NCBI GenBank assembly: GCA_000310025.1
Contig: FN649740.1
Span: 1,302,261 to 1,349,329, forward strand
Direction: 5' to 3'
Length of the DNA stretch: 47,069 bases
DNA from: Ectocarpus siliculosus
Taxonomy: Eukaryota > Sar > Phaeophyceae > Ectocarpales > Ectocarpaceae
The position numbers and the translations under genes are program-made. The notes under the pieces are model-generated. The model was not told the origin of the DNA and made no database searches. It saw nothing but the letters and a program-made list of their open reading frames with translations. Shown here in pieces: positions 35,301-46,500 of the stretch. Positions within the stretch are counted from its first letter, which is position 1, and each line of letters opens with the position of its first letter.

Positions 35301-38300
35301 CCCCGCACAACATGATCTACTCGACCACCATTAATGGTTCGCGCAAAAAAAAAACGGAGGTAAAAAAAGCCGGTAACCTGGTTGCCGAGCTCACGAAGTG
35401 AATTGGTGTTTTACAACGTCGTTGCCAAGCGACGAAAACCCAATCCCGATGGCAAACACCGAGGGGGAGGGGGGGGGGAACAGGGGATACTTTTGCATGG
35501 TGTTGTTTTGCTACAAACACCTTTCTTATTATTGCATCATGACATTTACCATTTGTATGGCTGATTGTTTCCACAAGGTGTCTTTCGTTCTTATAGCCGA
35601 ACAACAAAATAGTATTAAATTGACTATACGCCGCCGGTTTCGAGTGAGTCGCGGAGACAGACATTGGATATAAACATGACCAAGGAAAAGTTGCAGGTTT
35701 CTGGTTATTTTTCGAGCTTCGCGACAGAAAGTCTGTTGGCAACACATGACCAACATATTTGCCAAAAACAGATTATTTGAAGGAAACAAGTACGAAGAAC
35801 GACAATAAAATACCACACAAGGCACCAAACAGTGTTGCGAGGACCAAGTTCCACCGCCCCCGGATGAAATTGATCCACAGGTGCTGCGGGAGACAAAGTT
35901 CCACCTCCTGGTGGGGCAAACCGCAATCTTGTCTCAAGACTGGGAGAGCGCTGAGATGTCGCTCCAGCTCGCCGTCGATATGTCCGGGTACATACGTGAA
36001 GTGTAAATTCAATATTGCTGTTGGTACCTTTCGTCCTGTTGTTGGAGGTAGGAAGTTACCGGAAAACACTAGCATGTGTGGTTTTGCGGTAGATCGCGGT
36101 CGACACGTCGGTGCAAGAGTTACGTTTGATCGTGTGTAGATGTGGACGCAAGGGTTACTCGTTTTTTTTCAGATAGAAATGTTTCCGCGGTCTAAAGGTA
36201 GATGCCTTTTTTTGGTTCGTTTCCCTTTGTTCCACTACTTTCTGCTTCCTTAAACTAACCCGTCGCAAACACTATGTGTCCCGATGCCGAATCAAACCCA
36301 CCTTTCAGCGTGGACAACATTCCTAAGCAGAGCTTCGCCGACAAGATATTCTCTCCGTGGAAAAATCGACGGAAGGAGGGCCACCGTAGGGGGGGAGGCG
36401 GCGGCAAGGGCACAAACCCCTATCGATGGATTGGCTACAACAACAACAACGCTGGACCAACAGCAAAGGGCAAGCTGCGAAGAACAAACACCCTCACTTT
36501 ATACCAGAGAGCCGAGCAGGCTGAGTTAAGCCACCGGAGAGTTTCGGACGCTTCTACGCAGGTATAACGTCTCTCTCTTTGACGTCATCACATGTGTTTT
36601 TCCCGTGAAAACTCCTGGCTTCTTCAATATCTCGCAAACCGTGAGGAACATACATGCAGCCGTTCTTCTATACTGCATTGCGTTAGACCTTCCCCTGATA
36701 CCCTCTCTGACGAGACGGATGCCTACTGCTTCATAGAAAACGGCGAGTCAATTCGTCAATGCATACCACGCCCCCCTTATCAATCTGGACCGCCCAATGG
36801 TCTGCACGAAAACTACAGCTACGCATGACAATCACTGCTGTGTCTCGCTAAATAGTTTTGCACTGGGGAACAGTTTTCGTTGCGAGGGTCACACAGAACA
36901 GTCCAACACGTTTGCCAGTGATTTTTTGCACTCAATGGTGGCAAAGTCTGGAAATATTCACGCGGATGCAATACAACCGGGTTTCAATTCGTGACCCTGG
37001 AGTGTAAGCAGCTTCATCTGCGGTAACAACCAATGACCCGTTGTTGCAAAACCGCTGTGTGTGTTGTATCACTCAGCGATATAAGTACCTGATGGCGCAT
37101 TGTATGTTACGCCCAACATTGATATTCTGCAGTCCGATGAAAGCACATCGCACCGCGAGGAGGTGCTGGACCTGAACAACGTGGAACGCTACGGGCCGTG
37201 CGGCGTAATGCTCAAGAAGTGCGGCAACGACGCCAAGGTAAGTCCTCTTCGTGTTCTCACATCTTCCTTGTCTTGCTCCCTCCCTCCCCCCCCCCCTCTA
37301 GCCAATGATAATGAATGACATCATTCGAAGGAAAAGCTATTGAACTGATCAATAACGCCAGATCATTGAATGTTATTCTGTTGTAGAGGTAATCCTATTT
37401 GCTGACCAAGCAGTGTTGTATGACCGTCGTATTCCCTGTTCTTGGTTTCGTGTCGTAGCGGTTCTACCCATTTGCAAGCAAGATGGTTGGCGCCCTAACT
37501 CGTCAAAGGTCGCTTCTACCGCCTACTGTTGCCAGGACGCAAAAATAGCGCCCTTGACAAACACGATCAACTTCAGTCCTTCGCCATGTGCGGGTCGATG
37601 TGTGTCCTCACTTGTTGCAACTGAACCATACGGCAAATTTCTCCACCAGCGGGTATTCTAATTGTTTGGAGTAGTACTTTTGCAACAAGATAATATTCGG
37701 GTGCAGGATGCATGCTTCGAGATCAACATTGCAGCGTCTAATGCTTCGTGTCTTTGAACTCAGCCCATTCATGATAGGAACGGAGTACCTCATCGCTGTC
37801 GTGCCGTACTCGTGATAGTATCCCTCCCTGTAGTTTGCCCCTTGCTTATGAGTGGACTGGTCAGTGGCCAGAACGGTGGTGCATAGCGTCAGAACAAGAA
37901 ACTAACAACATCAAGAACAACAACGCCAACATCTCCACGACAGATGCTGCTGGGTCGATTGAACACGTACCAAGAGGCGACGAGGAGCTTCCACCGAGAT
38001 CTCCTGACGGACAACAAGAAAATCATCCAGGCACACAATCAGGTGGGGTCTACATTTCAATGCAGAAAGCGTTGTGATGAGTAAACTGCCGTACAACTTA
38101 CCCGCTCTAACGGGCTGTTTCAGTAGAAAAGCGTCCAACAGCAGTACTACAAAGGCGAGGATTAATGTTTTTGAGGGGTGTTATTATTACGAAGACCCAT
38201 ACTAACGCCGGGAGGTTGATGTCTTGAACCTTGTCAATCTTTTGCCGCGCGGAAAACATGAGAAGGTGACGATACACGTACATGACCAGGTGTGGCTAAA

Positions 38301-38978
38301 TGGTTAAACTCAAGGACTTTACATTCACCCCCAAAGATCCTGCCTATAGAAGGAATTCCTCCTTGGAAGAAGTTTCGTTCAGATGGCGGTCATGAAATGC
38401 CGTTGAAGAAGATCACCCTTGCGGAGCACCCTCATCGAAGAGAACACTCAAATCAGACTTGAATGTCCCTTCCGTTTCCCTCAAGAAGTCTAGGGGATCC
38501 ATGGACTCCGTTCACACGGATTGAGTGGCGATACCTGTCGACGATTCTTATGGAACCAGCACGCGCCGTCCCGTTTCCCTTATCCCGACCTCCCCCTTCT
38601 TGTTGACCCGCCTCCGGTATTGTTCTCAAGATTCCACCCCCCCCGCATTACTTTGCAACGTTGATAATATGTTCTGTTCGCGCCAGAGAACACGTGTTTA
38701 TCACGCACTCTGTCTCCCTACCTTCCCCCGCCACCCGCTACCTCAACGACAAAAACATCCAGATGTTCGTGACGTCGGGGGGGATCCTGTCGGTGTCCCA
38801 CCGAACGGACCCTTCGGTGCTGCCGCGTTACTTGAGGGGGAACAATCACATGGTGATGGGGTTCAAGGACGCCAGGAACAGTCTTCGGCACCAGCAGCAG
38901 CAACAGAAGACGCCCCCTGCCCTGCAGATCGCCGTCTCCCCGCGCTTGTCTAGCAGCAACCTTGGACTTTCACGTTAG
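14304..38978 (+). CDS. soluble-type adenylyl cyclase (ADCY10-like): two cyclase domains, ATPase module, TPR-like C-terminus
   Basis: This enzyme is expected to make cAMP from ATP in the cytosol or organelles, in the bicarbonate-responsive class IIIb family. I trace 35 exons whose phases chain without a break to 1,717 residues, near the roughly 1,600 of animal soluble cyclase: 14304-14631, 15144-15463, 15869-16018, 16329-16465, 16711-16805, 17353-17456, 18443-18508, 19029-19129, 19740-19860, 20521-20667, 21592-21735, 22371-22499, 23511-23613, 24337-24494, 25214-25333, 25997-26089, 26514-26606, 26841-27041, 27198-27479, 27859-28032, 28368-28478, 29800-29969, 30385-30541, 30935-31003, 31211-31342, 31753-31845, 32311-32619, 33049-33129, 33900-34058, 35881-35987, 36309-36561, 37133-37237, 37459-37485, 37944-38042, 38763-38978. 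Residues 1-216 are Ser/Asp-rich and look disordered, and no membrane segment is seen. The weakest parts are the donor after 34058 and the 27-base exon at 37459. Domains are described in separate entries. Confidence 0.88.
15869..19860 (+). other. first cyclase catalytic domain (C1) of the cyclase gene
   Basis: Seven exons encode about residues 217-474. LFDVSGFSKIADRL carries the first metal-binding Asp (near 245). HGGDILKFAGDAIIVCW carries the adenine-contacting Lys (near 359) and the second metal Asp (near 363). LGLHIGLGASKVLAGHVGG and WEFFITGEA continue the fold as in soluble cyclases. Both metal Asp residues are present, so this half can supply the metal site. The exon at 16329-16465 adds a Ser/Met/Arg-rich insert of about 45 residues between the two Asp motifs, which looks like a disordered loop. 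Confidence 0.9.
17612..17803 (+). repeat. two tandem copies of a 99-bp unit with telomere-like motifs
   Basis: Units start at 17612 and 17711, each opening with GTGAAGA and containing TCTAGGGTT, CAGGGTCAGGGCTCGGTCAA and a GACACGA block. The AGGGTT/AGGGTC runs resemble degenerate plant-type telomere repeats. It lies in an intron of the cyclase gene. Confidence 0.85.
21927..22075. repeat. cluster of AACCGG-core motifs
   Basis: At least seven AACCG-type cores, several as TTAACCGG or GGTTTAACCGGA, occur within 150 bases of a cyclase intron. Spacing is irregular, so it is not a simple tandem array; many cores are near-palindromic. Confidence 0.7.
22582..22621 (+). repeat. short TTGTCTG-type tandem repeat
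   Basis: Four imperfect copies of TTGTCTG or TGTCTG follow one another in a cyclase intron. Confidence 0.7.
22758..22793. repeat. bulged inverted repeat, hairpin A
   Basis: GAGGCCTCCTGC and GCAGGAGGGCCTC pair over 12 bases with one extra base on the 3' arm and a very short loop. It lies in a cyclase intron next to hairpin B. Confidence 0.8.
22804..22840. repeat. bulged inverted repeat, hairpin B
   Basis: CTTTGGGCTGGG and CCCAGCCCCAAAG pair over 12 bases around a 12-base loop. As in hairpin A, the 3' arm has one extra base. It starts 11 bases after hairpin A. Confidence 0.8.
25214..31342 (+). other. STAND/AAA-type ATPase module of the cyclase gene
   Basis: Eleven exons encode about residues 702-1235. 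VKGKDEPIAVFEP closes the cyclase part and FLDRGDHADHLQ opens the ATPase module in the place of the family's FxGRxxE box. The Walker A motif is IEGERGSGKSILLSK (Lys near 766), and the Walker B-like strand is AAIVLDNTQWLDHN (Asp near 1107). SWELMHLLRKALPGMLIFAAFRP follows, as in soluble cyclases and bacterial AAA-16 proteins. The exons at 26841-27041 and 27198-27479 add an Ala-rich tract and a Gly/Ser/Arg-rich stretch that look like inserts. The module probably regulates the cyclase rather than catalysing a separate reaction. Confidence 0.85.
34060..34192. repeat. long direct repeat flanking a retrotransposon fragment, left copy
   Basis: This starts at the exon end at 34058 and matches 34911-35054. 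Shared blocks include GTTCCTGTTGGGGGGG, GCATGCC, AGACCATTGACC and GGACGGAGCA. The copies have diverged substantially. Confidence 0.7.
34193..34910 (-). mobile_element. degraded non-LTR retrotransposon (LINE) 3'-end fragment
   Basis: Read on the minus strand, split frames give KFRTGDIGLRERRRRHR, then a C-x-C-x3-C-x4-H-x4-C zinc finger with VAECQLYEKERE, the kind of motif that follows reverse transcriptase in LINE elements. A further frame carries FEAWNREERAVAVLG. Frame changes and stops break the reading frame, and no reverse-transcriptase core (YADD-type) is present, so this is a truncated, dead copy. It lies antisense inside a cyclase intron. The family name is not resolved. Confidence 0.65.
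34911..35054. repeat. long direct repeat flanking a retrotransposon fragment, right copy
   Basis: This is the second, same-orientation copy of the repeat at 34060-34192, on the other side of the LINE fragment. It could be a terminal repeat of the element or an older repeat family. Confidence 0.7.
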
Positions 38979-41900
38979 TACGGGAGGTGCTCCTCGGCGT
39001 TGGTGGTGTTTTGATTGCCGGTGTTATCGTCGTTGTTGTTTTTAACCCGCTGTTCCTGCAACCAAGGAAGAGTACCTGATGAGCCGCTACCAGCGTCAAG
39101 AAATTATGCCCCGCGAATACTCTCACCAATCCCATCCCACGCTCAGTCCTATCGATACGCTGAGTTTATCTGTCCCGTTCAACACGTGCCTCGAAGTGCA
39201 CCCCTCCAAACGAAAGATCTTAAACGTGTCTGCGTGTGCGCTCGCCATTGTGAACGGTCGAAACGGATGGACGAACCTGAGGAGATGTGGCGCAAATTGA
39301 TTCATCTTTACTTGGTATATGGGTTAGTTGCCTCCCTGGCCCTCACCCGTGGCGCTGTATTAAAAATGCTATCAAACAAACTTCACTGAGCATGGCGTAC
39401 TATTATCGGCCCTCTTCCCCGATGCCATCCTGTCGATCTTGTCGCAACGAATGCCACGTGGGGGTGTCGTTTGACTTACTGCAACCTTCTGTGCTGTGAG
39501 ACAGATGCAAGTGTACTCCTGTTGCTGCATTGGCAGGCCACACCCACTCTGACCCCCCCACCACCTTTCGTCTGTCTTGCATCACATCGGCACACACAAA
39601 TCGGTATGTGTTCGTTAAAAAAAATTGACAATAAAAATTACGGTTTCTATTCAGCATCTTTTTTAAGGCATGGTTTCAACTGGCAACGCCAAACTATGCT
39701 GTCCTCTACAAACATTGTATCCCGAACATATTTACGGTCCGTTCCATGGTTGTCGTTGTTGCATAATGCGCAGGCGATTAGGTGCACCAGGGACAGCCCA
39801 ACAGGTTAACCCAACTCGTCACCAGAGGCAATCGGAAACCAGGGGGGGCATTTGTATATTTCTTGGGCTATTGGTGATTCCAGCCAGACGGCGAAGAGAA
39901 ACCCCTCCGGCAGAGAAGAAGAATAAAAGAAGGGAGAAATGGCAGCCCCAAACCTACCCATCAGCTGTTGTTCGATGCCGAATGTGTACGACCTCTCAAA
40001 GGGTAGAGAAGCGCGGCAGGTAGTTTTTCTTTCGTTTGCTCTTTTCTGGGTAACATATTATTTTTCGTTTTCGGGGAAGCTGGAGGCCAAGTTTCGACCA
40101 GCTATAGTTTAGAAGTTATAGGGTTTTGACCATGTCCACGTTGGTGTTGCTTGTAATACGTGGCATGGTGTGTCCTATTGTCTTGATAGTTGTTGCTGCT
40201 TTCGTCAGCAGTTTGTGGTGCATTTGGCGGTGCTGCCCCAGACTACTAGCCGATAGTTTTTGTGCTATTCGTTGTTGTTCACGAATTCCAGAAAGTAACT
40301 CGCCGCCCATTTGACTACACGTACGTATGTACGCATGTGTTCCGTGCGTCCCGGGAGAGGTGACGTTATAACCCAAGGATTCATTATCGAGTGCACCATT
40401 TTGAAAGGCGATAAACCCGAACTTTGTTCTCACATTTACCCGAAACTTTTGAGAAAAAAGTACTAATTCCACAAAGTAAAGTCTGTCCAAAGAGGACTCC
40501 GGTTGAGTTGCTGATGCAATATTGGCAAATGGTTCCAAGGATAGGCAAATGGTGGAATAGCATACGCTGAGAGGGAAAATGGACCGCGCATGGACTTAGC
40601 TGTGGATTCATGCGGTTTCGACCCTATTTTTCTGTTGTGTGATCTGAACTTTGCTGATCAGAAAATATTAAGATCGCTCCTGCATGCGCTCGTACGCGCG
40701 TGGCGGTGATGCTGATCGGGCATGTCACACGAGGGTCTGATGTCGATATTGTCCGCGATCGAGAAAATACTATTTTGGACGATCTCCCGCTCTTCATTTG
40801 GGGACAACAAGACATGTTTTCCGGGGTTTCCAACACGAAACAGGATTTTCGAAGCTGCACCATTTTGATCTCAAAAAAAGAATTTTATGTCCATTCCCGG
40901 ACTTCCACAGTAGTAGCCATCGCGAGGATGTTAAGCTTAGTTTTAATTGCAAGTGCGGGTTCGTCACGTGTCTGCTGAACATACTCTACTCTCAAGATCT
41001 CGTACCAGCAGGGTGCGAGGGTGCGATTGACCCCATAGACGATACCGTAAAATCTTCTTTGCAGTGCAACTAGGAGCCAATCAGATTGACTCATTTCCCG
41101 GCGCGACGGAACGCTACCAACTGCGGAACCCCCGTCGGCACTTCTCTTGAGGAAACGGGGAATGAAATCTTGGTGAGGGCCCGGGCTCTGGGCAGGAGAC
41201 CTCATCAAACATCAAGCGATCGACACCACCGGTGTTTAAGAGTTAACAGAAAGTTTGAGGTTCCCTTCAAGTTCTGAAAGACCGGAGGGGACTACAGCGC
41301 ATCAATTCCTCTAGGGCGTTCGAGTCCTTCCCCTGAAAGCACATGCACACCAACGCGGTCGTTAGTCCTTAGTCGTGAAGGCATCGAATCAGGTATTTCC
41401 CAATTCCCTAGACGTAGATGTACACAATTTCGTTGATTTGTGACTAGTCCTTTCTTTGCGCTGGCTTCTCCGCCTCCACGAGAAATACCAGACGAAATGG
41501 CGTTCCCCCCCTACAGCTTCGCCCAAAGGAAGGATTCCTGTCTGCGAAACGCGTAACCCAGAGAGGCCCCACAGACATTTCACTGCTGTGCTGCACGGAT
41601 CGAGTCTTCACGATGACACAAACGAAAACCACAACCAAACGCAGCGAGCGATCATCTCTGCGGCACGACAAAAGTAGTCAAACTCACTTTGGATCACACT
41701 CACTCACTCATGCGCCAGCGCGCCACTATACATCCCAACAGCAACAAAGAACGAAAAGACCAATGGACGTTGTATATCTCCGCCAACCAAACCGAAAACG
41801 GATCCAGAACGTCCAAGCATACTTTTACAATCGGCAACCGACGGGTACATGCTTTCGTATTATCCCATTCGCGTCAAGGGTTCACAGCCAAACAATACAA

Positions 41901-42054
41901 AATCGACACACATCTACTACTACAAGTGATGCAGCGCACACGTGAAAACGATAAACAAGTTAAAAAGAGTGCACAGCAAATTTCAACCGGAGAGAAAATA
42001 CACAGTCACCAACAACGGACTTGTTCACGTTTCTCACCATTCCAAAGAGTAACA

Positions 42055-42175
42055 ACTTTTCAAAGAGCAGCATCAATGACAAGAGCCAACTGTGCGCGTC
42101 CATCCAAAGATAAAAAAATAATTTTTCAAGGAGCAGCATCCGTGGCAAGAGCCAGAGTGCGCGTCCCAGCACTGG
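42055..42175 (+). repeat. two copies of a 66-bp unit
   Basis: Units starting near 42058 and 42124 share TTTTCAA, GAGCAGCATC, CAAGAGCCA and TGCGCGTCC blocks. The second ends in a G run. Confidence 0.75.
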
Positions 42176-42598
42176 GAGGGGGGGGGGGGGTACAGCATAA
42201 CACACGCCACGTCCAACATCACCTCAGGGCAACTACCGCCCTCAACAAGCTGATTGCGCACCCTGACTGCCCACTGTACTAGTAATGGGTGCATATATAC
42301 TATACGGAGTGTGTTCCTTCCCAACCACCCTACACCCGGGAAAAAAATATTGCCTAATTCTCTCCGGGTGTACTGTATATTGCTCCACCAGAGCCACAAC
42401 ACCCCAAAGACGGACATGAAAACAGCAACAAAACAACAACGACAACCACATATCACACTCTAAACACCCTGAGGCTCAGCATGGTGAAGGAAACAAGGCG
42501 GTCACGGAACCCGCCTGTGCCGCTAAACAAATCTGTCGGCCAGTCAATCGACGAACGTCTGCCCTCTCTTCCTACATAAGAAAACACAAAGAGAGAGA

Positions 42599-42650
42599 GA
42601 AAATGTGTATGATGGTAGAAAATGTGTATGATGAAAATGTGTATGATGGT
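42599..42650 (+). repeat. three short tandem copies of GAAAATGTGTATGATG
   Basis: Three nearly identical units of 15-19 bases follow a GA-rich stretch. No gene is seen here. Confidence 0.85.
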
Positions 42651-43573
42651 CGACCCCTACGTAAACATGTTTTTATTACTTTGAAGTCGGTTCGGCACTT
42701 GCTCGAACACGGCCGATGAAGCTGAAGATCCTCGTCGACACTTCGTGGCTTGGAGACAACGCGGAAAACAATATCGAATTTATCACGGGCCCCGGCAAAA
42801 AAAAATGTATTGAACGAATGATGCTTTTGATTGACTCGACTTTTCCGCCTGAAATCGCGATATGAGTACCTCCTCTTGAGATACAAACGCTGCTACTGCA
42901 GCAGGAACCTTGCCAACCTCTTCGAGTTTCCTGCCACGCAGTCGAACCGCATCACACGGCGATTGGCCCACAAGACTCTGGTCAATCCCGCTGCTGGCTC
43001 GACTGCCCCGCATGCCTCGAAGCTTGCTAGACCCATTCCCTCTCGTGTTGCTTCTACGCCTCCCTGGAGCCCGAGAATCTGTCAAAGAGAATATCGCACC
43101 CTATCTCCAGCGATTGCCGGAGGCCTTGCTCCAAGCCCCGAAAGTTTCGCCATCGCGAAAGAAGGAAATTCGTGGCAGCGGTTGGTTTCCAGAACATTGT
43201 GGCCGACCAACCGCGGTGTTTGTGTCCCGCGGGCCCGGACTTCCAACGAGAACCGTAAGCTTCCTCCCATCGGTTCCCGAGACCATGTACGGCGCCAGCC
43301 CCGTTGGTTCCACATTGCTAGAAATTGTTCGTTATCAACTCTGCCGCGGTCGTAATCCAGCAGAAACCCGGATTCCTCAACAAGACCGATTCATTCCCCA
43401 CCGAATCCCATGGCCATGCAGCACTCCGGCAAATTCCGAATTCCCACAAGGCAGAGGCCTGATCCCCTGCGCGGACGTTTCACTAACCCGGGCGTGTACG
43501 AGACCGGTGAGGCTTCCATCCGGTCCCCCGTGGCCACGCAAGCGCTAGAAACGATTCCACACCAGCAGGGGCA

Positions 43574-46500
43574 TCAACCGTGGTCCTTTCCTGTGCTTGT
43601 CGTCTCGCAGACCCGGACGTCGACGAGGCCCGTCCCTTTCGACGCCTGCCGGTCTGGCTCCCTGGCCATGCACCAGTCCGGGCAGCGCTCGTCGTCCCAC
43701 GCCTTGCCCACCGTCGCGTTCCCCGGGAGGGCGGACACGGTGTCGCACTTGAGCAGCGGCGACGGCTTGACGTGCAGCGGGATGAGGGTGGCCGGGCAGT
43801 CCGTGCACAGCTGCGGCGAGAGGAGGGAAGGGGTCAAGCACGACATGACAAACGGGGGAACAAGGCAAGACCGTCACAAAATCTCATGGAATATTTCGGT
43901 TGGTCAGGTTCAAGAGATTCACGTCTCTATTATAGTTTTACCCCTGGATGTCATCGAAGCGCATTTTTGGTGGATGCACGGGAGGGGGGTGGGGGGCTCT
44001 CTCCGTACAGCGGTTAGCGAGCGCGGGGAGGTGATTGGGGGCACAAGCAGGATCAAGCTCAAGGCACGAAAAATTACTGGTATGGTACGGTCGAATCTTC
44101 GCAGGACAAGCCGGACCATTCTTGGCAAACAATCGTGGAATATTCACGAAAATGTTTTCCGACCGGCTCATGCGTTCTATGTGTGTCTGTACTGACATTC
44201 TCTCGTTTCTTCGGCATTTGGGCGACACACCAAACACGAACAAACAGTAGCAGGGACGGCAGCAGTGTCAAGCTTTGGTGTGACTTGTCAATCCTCACCT
44301 CGAAAGTTCTTGTGTCTGCCTGTCGCTCTTCCGCCGTGGAGGTGACATCCGATGAATGAGTGCCTGCTCTCTCGCGCAGAGCAGCCTTGGTACCGACAGC
44401 TCTTGTTATCAAAACCTGCGACAAGAAAGACAGGCAGTCAAGAAACCCAAAGAAGCACATCAGCGAAGCCGGCGCAAAGGAAAGAACAAAAAGAAGCACG
44501 CTTCTTTGACCGTGGTGGCTGGGGCGGGGACGGTGGAGTTTGCGCATCCCGGTGGTCTAAGGTAGTAGGAGACGAGAAAAATTGGCAACAAATAGTTGGA
44601 GAGCAAACGGCACTCGAAAATATTGGAATTAGACTGACCTGCCCACCATCCGTCACCGTGGTGACTCTGAAGTTGAAATTAAACCGAAAACGACAACCGC
44701 CGTCACTTAGACCGGGACGAAATCAACGTCATGTAGGACGAGCGCAAAGGCATGTTCATCTTGAACCCAACCCAACTACATACCGCATGTTATAGCGTAG
44801 CTCTACTCCAATCACACCATGGTGCTTGATACAGAATAAAAGACTTGGGCATTCATATCCTAGCTGGTTACTCGAAATGGGAGTGGGTTCTCCCTGAACA
44901 GGCGTTTGCGACACGTACGTTTGCGAGCATTTCGGTGACGGCGGAGTGGACCATCTTGGCCCCACCGTACGCTTCCGGGCTGTTAGGGTCGTCCGAAACG
45001 TAGTGGTAATGGATGCTGCACCCGTAGCAGCGCTCTCCGATCCGGGACTCCTCGTTCTCGAAAAGTCTCCCCTGGTACATCTGCGCAAGTGTTTCCACAA
45101 AACAGCGGCGTACATGGTTGCGGACGAGAGACTTGCATTTTGTAAAAAAAAGCAATTCCCTCGTGGTCAGATTTTTTTCCTGATTACCATGTATTTATTG
45201 CAAGGATAGCGTCCATCTCAACCAGCAGTGGCCGCTTTCGCGCAGGGACGGTCTGCTTGAAGCCACTGCAAAAATACAGCCCCCAAGATGTTCATGCTCG
45301 GGTCCTTAAAACATGCGCACCTTGTCGCTAACAGCAGTTGATGGTAAGGCCTAGCCCATACATACAGGAGAACCACCAGTAACCATATCATCTCAACAAC
45401 AAAGGCATAACCGGCCGCGCGAAAGGGGGTATTATCCTAGAGAAGACCAGCCCGTTACGGCAAGTCTGGGAAACAACACCCGGCGCGATTGTACACGTCG
45501 GCGAGCGTCCCATCGGGGGCCCGGTCAACCTTGCGTATTTGAGAAAGCACATCACTCCAAAACGGAAACGAAGCGCCGATGATGCTCCTTTTCGGACCTG
45601 TTCGGCAAGCAACGCTTGACACCAGGGTTCAATACACCCGGGAAGGGCGCTATTCAGCGGAGGTTATTTAACTAACTCACAGGGAACGCGCTCATGAAGG
45701 TCACACGGGGGTCTCGCTGCCGGTATCGCTCCATCCTCTCGAGCCCGCTATCTCTCGTTGCGGGGCTGAACTCGTTTACAGGCTTGACCCCGCTCAGAGT
45801 TGCCAGGGTAGGGTTTCCCGTGTTCCAGCCGTAGCCCTGGATGGGTTCGGTAACAGAGGACGCGTGTGAGGGGAGAGAATAACCGCTCGGTGGCGAATCG
45901 TGCATAATTGTCCAGAAACGAGAGTGGAATTCTGCTAGATCGCAAAACAACTACTCTGGATATATTGCATCACAACACGCACCCGTGTAGATAGAATAGA
46001 AAAACAGCTGGTGTATTCCTCCCCAACGGGGATGAAGAGGTATGTGAGTTACGCGGGGACACTCTCTATACCGGGATGTGTCACTCACATATCCGTAAAG
46101 CTGGTCCAACATGACGAGGGTCCCTCTCCAGCTCGAAGGAAGCGCGTCCATTAGCACCTGACGTCGAGCGGCGCGAATCGCACAATTACGTAAGTTGTTG
46201 CAGACTCTCTCTGTCTCTGTCTCTGCCTCTCTCTCTCTTCTTACCACCCCATCTGGTGCCGTCGATTACAGAATATCCTACGATCCTTGTCTCCTACACG
46301 GAGAAACGGCGATCGGGGGTCACACGATAAAACTATTCCGCGATGTAATTTCATATCGACACGGTTTCGCAATCCTATTTCCCTCGTCAGGCTGTCAACG
46401 TTATAGTCTTGTCTACAGGATCAGGATAACTCGAATCAGTGGCCGCCCGTACCCGCTTTTGCCAAGCTGGGTTGCCCAATATCTTCAGAAGCACGCCCAA

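Larger units (their letters stand above)
31753..38978 (+). other. helical, TPR-like C-terminal region of the cyclase gene
   Basis: Exons from 31753 onward encode about residues 1236-1717. TRGTQQLVQAAAVIGQEVPL and VGLLERSSPESVRFV match the winged-helix segment that follows the ATPase in this family. The later exons are helical and TPR-like (for example AVNFLVMAAEVAIACGDPTE and LLVGQTAILSQDWESAEMSL). Low-complexity inserts occur at 32311-32619 (Ser then Gly) and 36309-36561 (Gly then Asn). The last exon ends in a Gln-rich tail. Repeat boundaries cannot be set by eye. Confidence 0.7.
38979..43573. other. intergenic between two convergent genes, no gene seen
   Basis: This 4.6 kb holds the 3' flanks of the cyclase gene and of the minus-strand gene to its right. 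It contains two tandem repeats and a 13-base G run (42178-42190). A 197-codon plus-strand frame at 41689-42282 covers one tandem repeat and has no recognised domain. From 42831 to 43548 several frames on both strands stay open at once; I cannot choose a coding one. Confidence 0.5.

Noticed and set aside
35281-35310. GGTTCTCGACCCC, resembling a tRNA B box
   Set aside because: No matching A box, acceptor stem or anticodon arm is found at the right distance, so no tRNA gene is called.
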